64,000 bases of DNA from Monomorium pharaonis (lineage: Eukaryota > Arthropoda > Insecta > Hymenoptera > Formicidae). The notes under the pieces were generated by a model, which was given only the letters and a program-made list of their open reading frames with translations, was not told the origin of the DNA and ran no database searches. Location of the stretch: positions 15,533,042-15,597,041 of the forward strand of contig NC_050474.1 in the NCBI RefSeq assembly GCF_013373865.1, given 5' to 3'. Position numbers and translations under genes: made by a program. Positions 1 through 10,552 of this stretch are shown in pieces (position 1 is the first letter of the stretch; each line of letters starts with the position of its first letter).

Positions 1-132
1 TATAATTTTAGCATTCCTAGCTTGCTGGGTCATTTTGTTCCGAATTAAAACCAGATCAAACGTATGGTGGAAATTAGACCTGTGTTACATTGTGTCATTT
101 GTGTATCTTGTTGGAAAACAATTTGGGTTTGT

Positions 133-250
133 TCGGATTATATGCTCCAACATATTCCTATTTGCTCTAACTACGCGCTCGTTGACAAATTGCATTAATC
201 AGTTGGCGCGTTGGAGCAAATAGGAGTATGATGGAGCATGCTACCCGAAT
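133..250. repeat. fold-back MITE-like hairpin
   Basis: ATGCTCCAACATATTCCTAT near 142-161 recurs inverted near 216-238 (TAGGAGTATGATGGAGCAT), with TTGCTC/GAGCAA and GCGC matches in the arms, so about 100 bp can fold into one imperfect hairpin. The outer parts (TTCGGAT and CCCGAAT) extend the symmetry. No coding potential; likely a short non-autonomous element in the intron. Confidence 0.6.
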
Positions 251-597
251 CTTCTCTTTGTTACTCTAATTTTATGTACTTCTAACATAGATCTTATACT
301 ACTGAATATACCTTCTAAGTAAGTTCACAGATCAGATTTGAGCTGTCAGAGAAAAAGAGCGAGAAATTATCTTTTACCTTTTTCCTACTAAAATACGTGA
401 GCGCATATGCAATAATTGCATATGTAAATAACAGTTTGTCGTTTCAAAGTATGCACTTCGTTCACTCTGAAGATCAATCTGAGAAAAAAAACGATACAGC
501 ATATGTACTATCTCTCTTCATTTAAAAAGAAAGACCTATCCAGTAGTATAAGATCTATGGTTTCTAATAATTTATATTTAATTTAATTACATTTCAG

Positions 598-669
598 AGA
601 CTTGGAGAACAATTATATTGAATATATACATCCCGATGCGTTCAGAGAAACGAAACGGTTGCAAGATTT
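598..669 (+). CDS. rk: rickets-like (LGR2) receptor, exon coding one leucine-rich repeat
   Basis: This 72-nt exon encodes exactly one leucine-rich repeat of the extracellular domain, with the motif ENNYIEYIHPDAF, which looks like the IHP.AF repeats of type B LGR receptors. The acceptor is a pyrimidine-rich stretch ending in AG at 596-597 and the donor GTAAGT starts at 670. One nucleotide completes the codon at the 5' edge and two are left at the 3' edge (phase 2 on both sides), the usual design of one-repeat-per-exon LGR genes. The two leftover bases plus the first base of the exon at 5466 give Leu, and the frame runs on into the next LRR without a stop. Upstream LRR exons and the signal peptide must lie before the window. 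The family call rests mainly on the later exons. Confidence 0.85.
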
Positions 670-727
670 GTAAGTGTTAGTACATTAATTCTAACCGACC
701 ATAATATATTGATATGTTAAACATATC

Positions 728-1124
728 AATGAGTTGTGAATCGCCTAACGGTCTCCATCGGATCTTAGTAATGGATATAATTCTTTTATTAAATTTAATT
801 TTCTTAACTTTATTTTAAAGTGCGCGCCGATAGGATTCGTCAGATTTAAGACACAGTAACTAAGCTAAATTTCGATGCTTAAGAACTCGGCTGAGGTATT
901 ATTTTTCGTAATGAATTAATTTACAGTTTTTCGTGGAAGGTGGGAAGGGGGGATTTTATGATGCTTTTGAGCATCGAAATTTAGCTTAGTTACTGTGTCT
1001 TAAGTCATACGAAAGTCATCTTAAGTCTGACAAATTCTGTCAGCGCGCGGTTTAAAATAAAGCTAAGAAAATTAAATTTAATAAAAAATCCGATGCAGAC
1101 CGTTAGGCGATTTACAACGCAGTG
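728..1124. repeat. 0.4-kb palindromic element
   Basis: The left arm (GTTGTGAATCGCCTAACGGT at about 732) matches the reverse complement of the right arm (GACCGTTAGGCGATTTACAA at about 1098). Further matched pairs lie inside: the poly-T and TTAATTTTCTTA block, the GCGCGC block, and AGCTAAATTTCGATGC close to the centre. The two arms of about 190 bp therefore make almost the whole unit a fold-back. ATAT occurs at both edges but is too short to prove a duplication. Confidence 0.7.
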
Positions 1125-1432
1125 ATATTTGTAAATATATTTGCAGTGTTGGAAAAAATTAAAATAGAAAATAGTAATAAAAATATTTATTTAAAGGATG
1201 TATTAAAAAAATATTATTTAAAATAAATATTTTATAAAACAAATATCTAAACAAAATTACTTTTAAAAAAATTTAAAAAGACGCCAAATATTCGTGTTTC
1301 TTAAAGAAAAACCTATTTTACCAAGTAACATGTATAATTTGTATTTCCATTCAGGAGTTTTTCTATTTCAACCCTCATGCATAATATCTAATTTTCCTTT
1401 ACAAAAATGTGTTGTGTCTAATCAAAACTAAA

Positions 1433-1433
<1 letters not shown>

Positions 1434-1483
<50 letters not shown>
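1434..1483. repeat. (TA)n microsatellite
   Basis: About 25 uninterrupted TA dinucleotides in AT-rich intron DNA. Confidence 0.95.
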
Positions 1484-1485
<2 letters not shown>

Positions 1486-1610
1486 TTTAAGAAGTGATAC
1501 GTATGTCCTTTTTAAATAAATATTTCTATTAAATCAATGGAACCCTGCAATGGCATACTTCGTAAATTATCCCCTCCATATGCATTTGGCATAAGTGAAA
1601 AATAACAATT

Positions 1611-1720
1611 GGTCTATCCTTTTTAGCTGCTGCACTTATGCAATAAGTTAAAATGAGACAAATACTTTCTCATTCTAACTTATTGCACCAGTGCAGTAGT
1701 GCAACTAAAAAGAACAGACC
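1611..1720. repeat. 110-bp hairpin repeat
   Basis: GGTCTATCCTTTTTAG at the left edge pairs with CTAAAAAGAACAGACC at the right. Inside, the TGCAATAAGTTA block pairs with TAACTTATTGCA. Nearly the whole unit folds back on itself, as expected for a small MITE. Confidence 0.65.
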
Positions 1721-2429
1721 TAATGTAATAGCATAACGACCACGGTTGCTGTTTCTCTAATCGCTATAATTCGTGCAAATTTCACACGAAATCATAAACT
1801 GGAGGTTGATCATGTAACTTCGTGAAACTTTTATACCATGAAACTTGCTGCTGAAAAAGTGAACGTAAAAAATGTCACGAAATGTCACGTTTTTCTAAGA
1901 GTGAATTCACCTTGGTACAAACCAGAACAGTAGAAAGCAAATCAGAACTATTGTTAGTAGCATTAGTAGTAGCATTTTCCCTAAGATTGTCTACAATGAT
2001 GTTTATAGGTCTATCGCGGGTATTAATACACTAGTAATTTCCTTTAATATTTGTATTAGTAAATCATATTTAGTAATTTGTATTTTTTTACAGTTACATT
2101 TTAATCGACACAATTACATATATTTATTATATAACAGCTGTACATATTTTCCTATATCACATCTTATATAAAGTAAAAGTTGCTGCAATAGGTAATATTA
2201 TAATTTCGTTCTTTTTTAAAAAATATATAATAATAATAGTTTATTTATATTACGAATACATTATTATAAGACATAGCTGCTTTATATATGTATGTTACAT
2301 TACATACTCACATGAAAATGCTATTACGAAAAAATAATATACAATACAATGTATAAAATAGACAAGGTGAAACTGGAATATTATCCACTAATTTATGGGA
2401 AGATAGAAGAAATTGAAGTAAACCACAAA

Positions 2430-2843
2430 GAAAGCGTCCCAGATGCGCACAGTAATAAACGGACACAGCAGGCTGAGTGAAACGGACACAGTAACAAACG
2501 GGCACAATAACAAATGCGCACGGACCAAATGCGCACAGACCAAACGGACACAGTAACCAACTTACCACATGGGTTGCGATTTCTCAGGGCACCCCTACCG
2601 ACGGAGTGGATGCAGGAGGGGGACGAAGCCCCCCCTTGCACCCCCCATGTGTGCGTGCAAAGCATTCTCTGCATCACATGGGTTTGCGACTATGCGCATT
2701 TGGTCCGTGCGCATTTGGTCTCTGCGTATTTAGTCTGTGCGCATTTGTTACTGTGTTCGTTTGATCTGTGTCCGTTTGTTACTGTGTTCGTTTCACTCAG
2801 CCTGCTATGTCCTTTTATTACTGTGCGCATCTGGAAATCACTC
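2430..2843. mobile_element. word-array element, copy A (8-bp TSD ACCACAAA)
   Basis: A 414-bp unit flanked by exact direct repeats ACCACAAA (2422-2429 and 2844-2851). The left end is GAAAGCGTCCCAGATGCG, and the right end is the reverse complement of a GAGTGA-like end. Both arms consist of 15-16 bp words such as GTGTCCGTTTGTTACT and GTGCGCATTTGGTCT, in opposite orientation on the two sides. The centre has TTACCACATGGGTTGCGA, a GGGGGACGAAGCCCCCC hairpin, a short GT tract and CATGGGTTTGCGAC. No real gene: all reading frames are translations of the repeats. The 8-bp duplication suggests hAT-like mobilisation. Confidence 0.85.
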
Positions 2844-3206
2844 ACCACAAAAGTTCTATTATTTTTGGATACCGCAATAATAATCAAGATATTAATTTTT
2901 CAAATTGTATGAATGAGAGCGCGCCGAGGAATGTGTTCAACGCTCGAGCTATAGCATAGTTCACTGTATCAAACATTGACGCGATACGGCGAGACGTGAA
3001 AATGGCGAAGCATGGGCAACGATTTGCTTCTCTTCGGAAGCGTCTCATTTAACTACGTTGCAAATGACTTATAGGTGATTACTGCTAAAGTTTTTCTCTA
3101 GTATCCACCAATTAGAATATTTTATTTTAAATTAGTCAATTGCTGACGTGGTCATTCGAACCCCATTCCTTCTCCTCCTTTCCCCGCAGCTAATGCCTGA
3201 TACAGT

Positions 3207-3499
3207 GAGTGAGTCCCAGATGCGCACAGTAATAAACGGACACAGCAAGCTGAGTGAAACGGACACAGTAACAAACAGACACAGACCAAACGGACACAGT
3301 GCGAAACGGACACAGTAACAAACGGACACAGTGCGAAACGGACACAGTAACAAACGGACACAGACTAAATGCGCACAGAGCAAAACGGACACAGTGCGAA
3401 ACGGACACAGATCAAATGCGCACACTGCACATGCGCACGGACCAAATGCACACACGGAAAGTCGCAAACTCATGTGATGCAGTGAATGCTTTCCATGCA

Positions 3500-3530
<31 letters not shown>

Positions 3531-3798
3531 GCGCGCGGGGGGGGGAGGGGTGATGCAAGGGGGCCTTCGGCTTCCTCCCGCACCCACCCCGTCCAAGTTG
3601 CTAACCTATGTGGACTTTACTCTGCTTGCAATGTACATGGATTGCATTTGGTCCGTGCGCACGTGCAGTGTGCGCATTTGGTCCGTGTGTATTTGGTCCG
3701 TGCGCATTTGGTCTGTGTCCGTTTCGCTCTGTACGCATTTGGTCTGTGTCCGTTTGTTACTGTGTCCGTTTATTACTGTGCGGATCTGGGACGCTCCC
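3207..3798. mobile_element. word-array element, copy B (8-bp TSD GATACAGT)
   Basis: A 592-bp unit between exact GATACAGT repeats (3199-3206, 3799-3806). It begins GAGTGAGTCCCAGATGCG and ends with GATCTGGGACGCTCCC, so relative to copy A the two different ends are swapped: it sits in the opposite orientation. The arms use the GTGTCCGTTT/GTGCGCATTT vocabulary. The core runs from TCGCAAACTCATG through (CA)n(CG)n, GGGCCTTCGG and CCGCACCCACCCCGTCC to GTTGCTAACC. Only about 360 bp separates it from copy A. No coding gene. Confidence 0.87.
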
Positions 3799-4461
3799 GA
3801 TACAGTGGGGCATGCTATAGCTCGAGCGGCTCGAGCGTTTACCTCGGCGCACTCTGATTCGTTTAACCTAAAAAATAAATATTTCGGCTATTATTGCTGT
3901 ATCTCAACAATAGTGGACTTTTACGATTCACCTCAATCCATTTTGTGTTCCCATGAATTAGTGGATAATATTCCGGCTACATCCTGTATATATAACTCAA
4001 GTATAAATAAGACATAATAACAATAATAAAATGTTACGTTTATATTAAAAGAAAAATGATCATTATGATAAATATGCTTACAAATATTTTATTTCTTAAA
4101 ATGTACTTATTTTGTAAAATTATGATATATAATAAAAGATATATTTATTAATATTAGTAAACATATAATATAATAGCCAATATATTAACATATAAGTAAT
4201 GCATTATTGGCATATGTACGACATATAATTGAAAAACAGAATAATCTTAGATTTAGGCCGGTATTTATAATTGATTCTTATTTTAAAATCATTTCAAGTA
4301 ATGCATTAATATGCTAATACAGCTTTGTAATTAGTTGATGTTAGTATTTAATCCGCCCAATCGACTATCCGTGAATACCATATTATTATATGGTTATGCA
4401 AATAAACCTATTATACTGCTTATGCAAATGGATGATTCGCTTTAAAAATGCTAGAGTACAA

Positions 4462-5052
4462 TTCCGAAAAGGGTAAACCTCCAATCGCGCTGAAATTTTA
4501 ACCGAAACTCACCCTTGATTAAAGAAGAAAGTCTCTAAAAGGATTTTTGGCAACAAAGCCTCGTTCGAAACAAAAAATGAAGCGCATATTAGCTCTACAA
4601 AATGGATTATATACATTTTTTACGTAAACCTATTATTTTGGCTGTTATGACCCAAAATAACTCTGCGGAGGTCAAATTGATCCCGTCGAACATTTTCTTT
4701 AATTTCTGTTTTATTAAATATGCGAAAATTTTTTAATTTAAAGGTTATATATATTTATTTAACGTAAAGAAAAGTTTAATTGCAAATTTGAAAAAAAGTA
4801 ATTTTTTTACAGTTTAATATAAAACTATTTATGAGCTTTATGAGCTATTTATGAGCTTTATTTTTGTTTCAAACTTTTTTCTCTAAAATCAATGCTTTCG
4901 AAGATATTTAGTAAGAACTGTGAAAACTTTGAAGGGGGCTGGGGGGCAAACGAGGCTGTGTCGCCAAAAATCCTTTTAGGGACTTTCTTGTCTAATCAAG
5001 GATGAGCTTCGGTTAAAATTTCAGCGCGATCGGAGGTTTACCCTTTTCGGAA
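4462..5052. repeat. 0.6-kb terminal-inverted-repeat element
   Basis: TTCCGAAAAGGGTAAACCTC at 4462 recurs inverted at about 5033-5052. The arms extend for some 120 bp through matched blocks (CGCGCTGAAATTTTAACCGA, AAGTCTCTAAAAGGATTTTT). The middle is AT-rich and has no open frame of note. This is a typical non-autonomous DNA element. I could not fix a target-site duplication. Confidence 0.7.
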
Positions 5053-5465
5053 CTTTATCCAAATGTTATTCTAAAAATTATTTTGATCTTTCGATTCCCA
5101 GAATCAGTTTTCATATACAATCAGTAAATTAAATATAACCACTAAAAGAAGGATATTTAAAAAATAAGCTGTTTCGATTTCTTGCGTATCATTTTTATAT
5201 AAGTTATATAATTATAGTTATATTATTGAGTAGGAAATTATAATTAATAATTATATATATAACTGTTAGTTGATATTTACTGGGTAATGAATAAATTAAT
5301 TAGAGTTTGGTTGAAGTGGAGTTCCTTGAACATCTAATGTGCGCTATTGCGGAGTTCCATTGTATTTCAATTTTTCTCTAGCACTGATAATTTTGTATTT
5401 GATAAATCAATTTTTATGTTTATTATAAATTGAATTAAACACAATTAACATACAGATATTTATAG

Positions 5466-5755
5466 AAATTTAGGAAATAACGTTTTCCCTACACTGCCGA
5501 TAAGAGGCCTCGCGGGATTATTGCACCTTAAGACGTTTAATAATCCTGCATTGCGAGAATTCCCGTCGCCTGAAAGATTTCCTAGAGTACAAACAATGTT
5601 ACTGTCATACGCTTATCACTGCTGTTCGTTCCTCTCTCTCGAAGTGGAGGAATCTGTTACAAAATCGCCAGTACAGGAATCGATTTTATTTCCCACTGAT
5701 GATTTCGATACAAGTTTATGGAACTCAACATTTAGTGATATTTGGCCACAATTAG
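5466..5755 (+). CDS. rk: rickets-like (LGR2) receptor, exon with last LRR and Cys-Cys cap
   Basis: The 290-nt exon starts after TTTATAG and ends before GTAAAT. It begins by completing the Leu codon of the preceding exon and reads NLGNNVFPTLPIRGL, the last LRR, then the C-terminal cap with LSYAYHCCSF. Type B LGRs (vertebrate LGR4/5/6, insect LGR2) have YAY.CCAF here, while type A FSH/TSH/LH receptors have YPSHCCAF, so the exon favours the bursicon receptor. The 3' part is acidic hinge sequence with an N-glycosylation site (WNST) and the motif DIWPQL. The exon ends in phase 1. An in-frame TTG at 5521 is internal and not a start. Known role of the family: Gs-coupled receptor for bursicon, controlling cuticle tanning and wing expansion. 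Confidence 0.9.
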
Positions 5756-6404
5756 GTAAATAATTTTCCTCTACATTTATTTTTTTCTCTTATATTTTTG
5801 GTACTTATCATGTCTTATTTGATACTTAATTACTATAAAATCTTTAGCATGATCTCGGTCATTGAAAATTGGTTGCACAACATACAAAATTATTGAACAA
5901 GGTGTTTATTAAATTGAAAAAATCAGAAATATTGAAATTTCTAAAGAATTATTTTTTGTTTTTGAACTTTTAGAAAATTTTTTTAGTTACATTGATATTT
6001 TTAAAACTTTACATTTAAAATTTTAGAAATCCTAAAATGATAAAATTACAAATTCGAATTTTCTTCGAGTTATATAGAATTAAAAACTTTTCTGAAGTAC
6101 ATGTACAGAAATGAAGTCTGAAGGACTAATTTAAGAGTCGGCAGAAGAAATTGTGAGACATTTTCCAAAAGTAACTTTTTATTTTAACAGATTACAGCTA
6201 AAATATTGGAAAAAACGCAATATAATTATGTTACATTAAACCATAGAGAAAACTTCTTGGATAAGGTAAAAAGTGACTCAACAATAATTGCTTTCATTCA
6301 GAAAGTTGTGGCTTGAGTTAGACACAGTGTTTTGATTTAAGTTAGGCTGTTTTACGCATACGTGACAATATATCGTCAATAAAGTGTTTAGTACAAAGAG
6401 GCAC
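5756..6404. other. intron sequence, nothing recognised
   Basis: AT-rich sequence directly after the donor of the rickets exon. No open frame, no clear inverted repeat and no similarity to the repeats elsewhere in the window that I could see. It ends at the LTR-like start TGTTCGCTAG at 6405. Confidence 0.6.
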
Positions 6405-6660
6405 TGTTCGCTAGTCGCGCAATGAGTTCGCTGGGACTCTACGGATGGAAGTAGGATGAGAGGACGTCGTAGTACTAATGCTCACAAGTGAAATTTAAAT
6501 CGCTTAAATATTATATTATCACACAATGCTCAGAACGAGTCTGAGATACTCTGGTATTATCACAGAAAAAATATACACACGTGATACGTCTAGATGAGAT
6601 GACAAATGTCTTTCACTGATGTGTAGTCCGATATCACTCCCACAATTCTATTAATCAAGT
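6405..6660 (-). repeat. 3' LTR part of the BEL/Pao element
   Basis: This stretch aligns by eye to 10553-10765: a TGTT start, GCGCAATGAG, CTACGGATGGAAG, GAGAGGACGTCGT, a TTTAAAT/AATATA-rich part, CAATGCTCAGA and CGAGTCTGAG. The copies differ by many substitutions, so the element is old. The LTR may run on to about 7080; the opposite LTR cannot be compared there because it is broken by an insertion. A short relative of 7005-7075 occurs at 20010-20080. Confidence 0.65.
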
Positions 6661-7425
6661 ACCGGCTTGGTGACGTTGATTCCCTTGAGCCGTGTATGCC
6701 ACGTGGCGCCGGCTTACGCTTTACGCGATGAGTCTGAGTGGACGATGGTGATGTACTGGAGATGTCCTTGGATGCGTCTGACTAATGAGTTGATCCTGGT
6801 CACTGAGTACAATCGAGAGAGTTTGGAATGTCCACGAGATGAGAAGAACTGTTCGAATACTTTCTGCGTACTATCTCACACGTACGATTTACACGGTAGT
6901 CATCGAGCAGAGAGACCGGAAACGAAAGTGAAGCAGTACCGTCGCCTGCGGTGTCTATCGGGTATGTGCGAGCAGCGTTTACATGGCGCTCCACGACCTG
7001 AGTTAGTCTAACCCGATAGATGCTGCCACCTGACGCGACGGCGCTAGTACTAGATAGTAAGATGATTCTCGAATATTCCGTCCGCCATCAACAACGTTGT
7101 TGATGATCCCTAATCTGATGATGGTACTAGCAGAACAGCGAGCTTGATTATGGTCGAAGGAGCGTGGTAGTGGCAGTCTTTAGAGTCACCACCCGAACGA
7201 GTCTGTCTTTGCCTGAGTGTACGGCAGTTACCTGGGTTAACAGCCATTTGCATGGCAATAGCCACTCGTTGGTGATAAGCACCAATGACCCTGATTTCGT
7301 TGCTCTTATGATGTCATTTTAAGATGGCTTGTTGGCGTTGAAGCTAATAAGATGACCATTGTGTCGAAAATTGTGGTACTCTTTGCTGGATGAGTTGCCA
7401 TCATGACAGTCTTGAGATTGCCAGG

Positions 7426-8100
7426 TCAATGAGCGATGGCTCTGGTGGTGAGTGGACTTCCGATAAGGAAGTGCCCTGGGGTGAGCGCTGAGATGTCTTC
7501 TGGGTCGTCACTCAATAGCTCGAGAGGTCGCGAGTTGAAAATTGCCTCAATTTGAGTGAGCAATGTAGCAAGTTCCTCGAAGTTGAGCATGTTTTCTCCA
7601 ATAGTGCGTCGTAGATATTTGGTGGATTTTATCACAGTCTCCCATTTTCCTTCTATATGAGATATTGCTGGGGAATTGAACTCCCATCGGATGTCTTGAG
7701 CAAGCAGTTAAGAGATTCGCTGATGTTCTTAAGTGCTCTGGATGAACAGCTTTTTGAGAGCTGTATTTGCTCCGATAAAGTTGGTGCCACAATCCGAGTG
7801 TAAGGTGTGAGCAATACCGCGTCTGAATGAGAATCGTCGGTAGGCAGCAATGAATCGCTTGAATAGTCACTGATCGCCTCTAAATGTATTGCAGATTTGA
7901 AAAACATACAAAGACGCAGATCCAGCTTTTGCTGGTTTTGCCATCTCTTCCTTTCCAGGTCTTAACAATGAGTGGTCCCGTATAGTCCACATCTGTATGA
8001 GTGAACGGTCGTGACTGCGTGATCCGAGAGAGAGGTAGTTGGCCTATCAGCTGATGAGCACGGATGCCCCTCTGCCGAACCTCATTGAACTGATCGTCCA
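7426..8100 (-). pseudogene. BEL/Pao integrase, frameshifted
   Basis: Read on the - strand, the integrase is split over three frames. It starts with IGQLPLSRITQSRPF and DVDYTGPL, the start of the DDE core as in Pao elements. It continues with AIHLEAISDYSSD and a broken CGTNF-like block, and ends with NFEELATLLTQIEAIFNSRPL and LTPGHFLIGSPL near 7430-7600. The order and these landmark motifs are characteristic of BEL/Pao. At least two frameshifts (around 7650 and 7880) remove function. Its N-terminal zinc-binding part has been lost in the deletion that joins it to the RT fragment. Confidence 0.8.
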
Positions 8101-8470
8101 TCCAGAGTATCCGCTGTAAGTCCCAGTCATTCTCGTGAATCTTAATTTGCTTGTACATCTTTGTGATGTTCGTGGCGAAAATGTGATAATGTCTCCGTAT
8201 CCACAGTAGAACATCTGAGATGTTCAGATGCAATTTAGCACCAGTGTACATGAGATCGTTGATAGAGTAGCCTAATGTTGACGCCCTATTAAAAACCACT
8301 CGCAGCTTCGTTGTTATACTGTCAGGCTTGAGGACATTATGATGCGGCAAATAAAAATGTGAGCGTTGACTGGAGATGGATGATGCCTTTGTTATGTGGT
8401 TAAGTGTTTCGTAATCAATTATAAACTGATGATAAAGGCGTTGATAGCTCACATTCCTTGAGAATCGCTT
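8100..8470 (-). pseudogene. BEL/Pao reverse transcriptase fragment fused to integrase
   Basis: The frame contains LPHHNVLKPDS, LRVVFNRAST and DVLLWIRRHYHIFATNITKMY, then DWDLQRILWMDDQ, which is the N-terminal half of a Pao reverse transcriptase. After DDQ it switches directly to the integrase (RQRGIRAHQLIGQLPL), so the YVDD-containing RT core, RNase H and the start of the integrase have been deleted in frame. The first catalytic Asp (consensus ADITKMY) reads Asn in NITKMY. Both changes rule out activity. Confidence 0.8.
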
Positions 8471-8799
8471 GCGTAATCCTTTGAGTCATTAATGTGCGGC
8501 GTTGTAGGAATCACCCAAGAGATTTACTGGTGATTTAAGTGGAACCCGGACGATGTACCTCCTTGAAGAATTGCGAGTGTGTGGTCTTGAAATGTTCCTC
8601 GCACTTCTATTCGTCAGGGGTGAGTCGATTGACATCGTGAGTAGGCACCTCCTCTTGAACCCAGAATTTTATCAACAGCATGATGCGTTGACGTGCATAT
8701 TACCTTTCTGTTAACTGTTCCAAAACTAAGTCATCCGAAAATGGAGAGTTGCGCGATTGGCATAAATAAAGAATGTCTAATGGTATTGGGCTTGATAAT
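8471..8799 (-). pseudogene. degenerate spacer between protease and RT of BEL/Pao
   Basis: No open frame of useful length. It lies between the protease block (8800-9230) and the RT fragment, where an intact element would have the end of the protease and the N-terminal RT linker. I take it as decayed pol sequence, by position only. Confidence 0.45.
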
Positions 8800-9365
8800 T
8801 TACCCGTAGGAGTCTGCTCCAATGAGGATGTCAACTGGCTGCGGGATGAGAAATTCAAGATCGGCTAATGCCAAGTTTTTGAAATGCGGCCATTCTTCCG
8901 GTTCCGTTTTGAAAGATGGTAAGATTGATGTAACTGTCTTAAGCATATGAGTTTGAACGGTGGCAGTCAAATCTAAATGTGTCGAGCGTAAAGTGAGCGA
9001 CACGACTCCTCGTGTCTGAGTATACTCTTTGCCTCCAGTTCCTCAATGAAAATGCCTAAGTATTGACGAGGGATGTTGAGCTGTCGAAAGAGATTCTCCG
9101 TGACGAAGGTGAGTTCTGAGCCTGAGTCGATGAGTTGTAGATGATCAGTGCCAAGGCTGTGGCAAAGTAATGTTGAGCGGGATGAGCGGACATCTGTGCT
9201 TGGCTCGACAATTGTACCGTCTCTGCAATTCAAGGGCGTTACCGGCGAACCGTTGTTTGGTGGAGCAAACATAGCTGTTGGGCGTGCGTCATGCAACATT
9301 GTGTGATGGCGCTCTATGCATTTCTTGCAGCCCCTTTGACTCTTGCACAATCGGACATTGTGGCG
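8800..9365 (-). pseudogene. BEL/Pao zinc knuckle and aspartic protease
   Basis: Two overlapping - strand frames show a C..C....HHT.LH-type knuckle (CKKCIERHHTMLHDA), then LLCHSLGTDHLQLIDSGSELTFV with the protease-like SGSE, and in a second frame PQPVDILIGADSYG, the conserved end of the Pao protease region (DUF1758-like). The break between the frames is near 8990. Pieces of the cysteine knuckle lie on either side of the word-array insertion at 9366-9487. Confidence 0.75.
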
Positions 9366-9487
9366 CCTTCGGCCCCCCTCCCGCACCCACCCCGTCCAAG
9401 TCGCAAACGTAGCTAATATTGACGTGGTCAATATTGACGTGGCCAATCGGGACCGTGGCCAATATTGACGTGGGCAAACAGGACGCT
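9366..9487. mobile_element. word-array element fragment (GTGGCCAATATTGAC vocabulary)
   Basis: Inside the BEL/Pao knuckle region. It starts with the shared core (CCTTCGGCCCCCCTCCCGCA, CCCACCCCGTCCAAGTCGC) and continues with words GTGGTCAATATTGAC, GTGGCCAATCGGGACC and GTGGCCAATATTGAC to the end GGGCAAACAGGACGCTTCC. The right end matches the 11-bp family end in inverted form (GGACGCTYCC). The left arm is missing, and GGCGCC/GCGCC at the edges may be microhomology rather than a duplication. Confidence 0.7.
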
Positions 9488-9587
9488 TCCGCGCCAACCG
9501 CGTTCTTCCACTGTTCACGCGTGACGCGATCGAGAAGTCGTGTAACTTGATATACCACTGCAAAGTCCCCTAGCTCCCCCCGAACTC

Positions 9588-10400
9588 CTAATGCCTCGAG
9601 TCTTGAGTGCTGATACTGACACCGGTGAGGAGATTGTTGAGTGCTGCCGACTTTCTCGAAACCGGCGTTGAGCTGGCAAAGAGCTTGTCAAGGCATAAGT
9701 AAATATGTAAGCGTTTATTCTCGTACCTGTCCTTAAGTAGCTCCCAGGAGGGTCCGAGTGAATCACCGGTCATGGGAAGCCCGGAGATTAGCTGAGCTGG
9801 TACGCCCTCCAGAGAAGAGCGAAGGTAGTAAAGCCTCTCAACATCCATGAGCTGTTGGTTGCATAGAATTATACTCATAAAGGGATCCCGAAAGGCAGGC
9901 CATACTGAGTACTTCCCAGAAAATTTGGGGAGTGAGTTGTCTGGGAGGCAGGAATCCACATGTCGCTCCTCACTAAATGCTGAGGTCGTCTCCGTCGGAG
10001 CAGGTTGAGCTGTCAGTGAGTGGCGGAGCCTGCCGATGATACGTCTCGCTTGCATGTAATACAGCGTTTCTTCCCGATAAGCATTTTTTGAAAAGTACTC
10101 ATGATGAGCGCAGCGAGCCATGAGACCTCGAAGTAGGCGTGTTCTTTGAGGAATGCTTTATAAGTCTCCTCAATGTGGAGCCAAAATTGATTTACCTCCT
10201 CGAGAGATATCTCTTCGTGACACTCCGGGAGCATCTCTGCTATGGATTTGATAGCGGAGATCCGGCCCAGCTGCGTCTGCACTTTCAAGATGAGCTCCGT
10301 GGAAAACCTGATACGTTCCGTGAAGATGAGCGCTCTTCCGATGGCACTTCCAATTGCGGAGTCATAGGGCACTCGGCCTTGTTCGCCTTGTGAGATTTTG
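9588..10400 (-). pseudogene. BEL/Pao gag
   Basis: Two overlapping - strand frames. The upstream one (about 10013-10372) has FSTELILKVQTQLGRIS and HEEISLEEVNQFW, the helical N-terminal part. The downstream one (9588-10121) has LPKFSGKYSVWPAFRDPF, DVERLYYLRSSLEG and WELLKDRYENKRL, which matches the Pao-type gag domain (DUF1759-like). A frameshift near 10040 separates them. About 280 codons of gag are recognisable. Confidence 0.82.
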
Positions 10401-10552
10401 ACGTGATGAGCTGACCTTGAGACGGAAAGGATATTGTATCACGTGAGGTCAATGAACGTCACTGCGTGGAAGAGCTTTGCAGATCCCGAATGTGATGCGT
10501 GACTGCGCTGATCACTTCGAGAGCACGTGCATCCGCTCGAGGAACCAGAAAA

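Noticed and set aside
35..223. 62-codon open frame at the start of the window
   Set aside because: It overlaps the fold-back repeat, has no recognisable domain and no splice context.
5521..5763. Independent small gene starting at TTG 5521
   Set aside because: It is the inside of a rickets exon; the acceptor at 5464-5465 and the matching phase with the upstream exon explain it.
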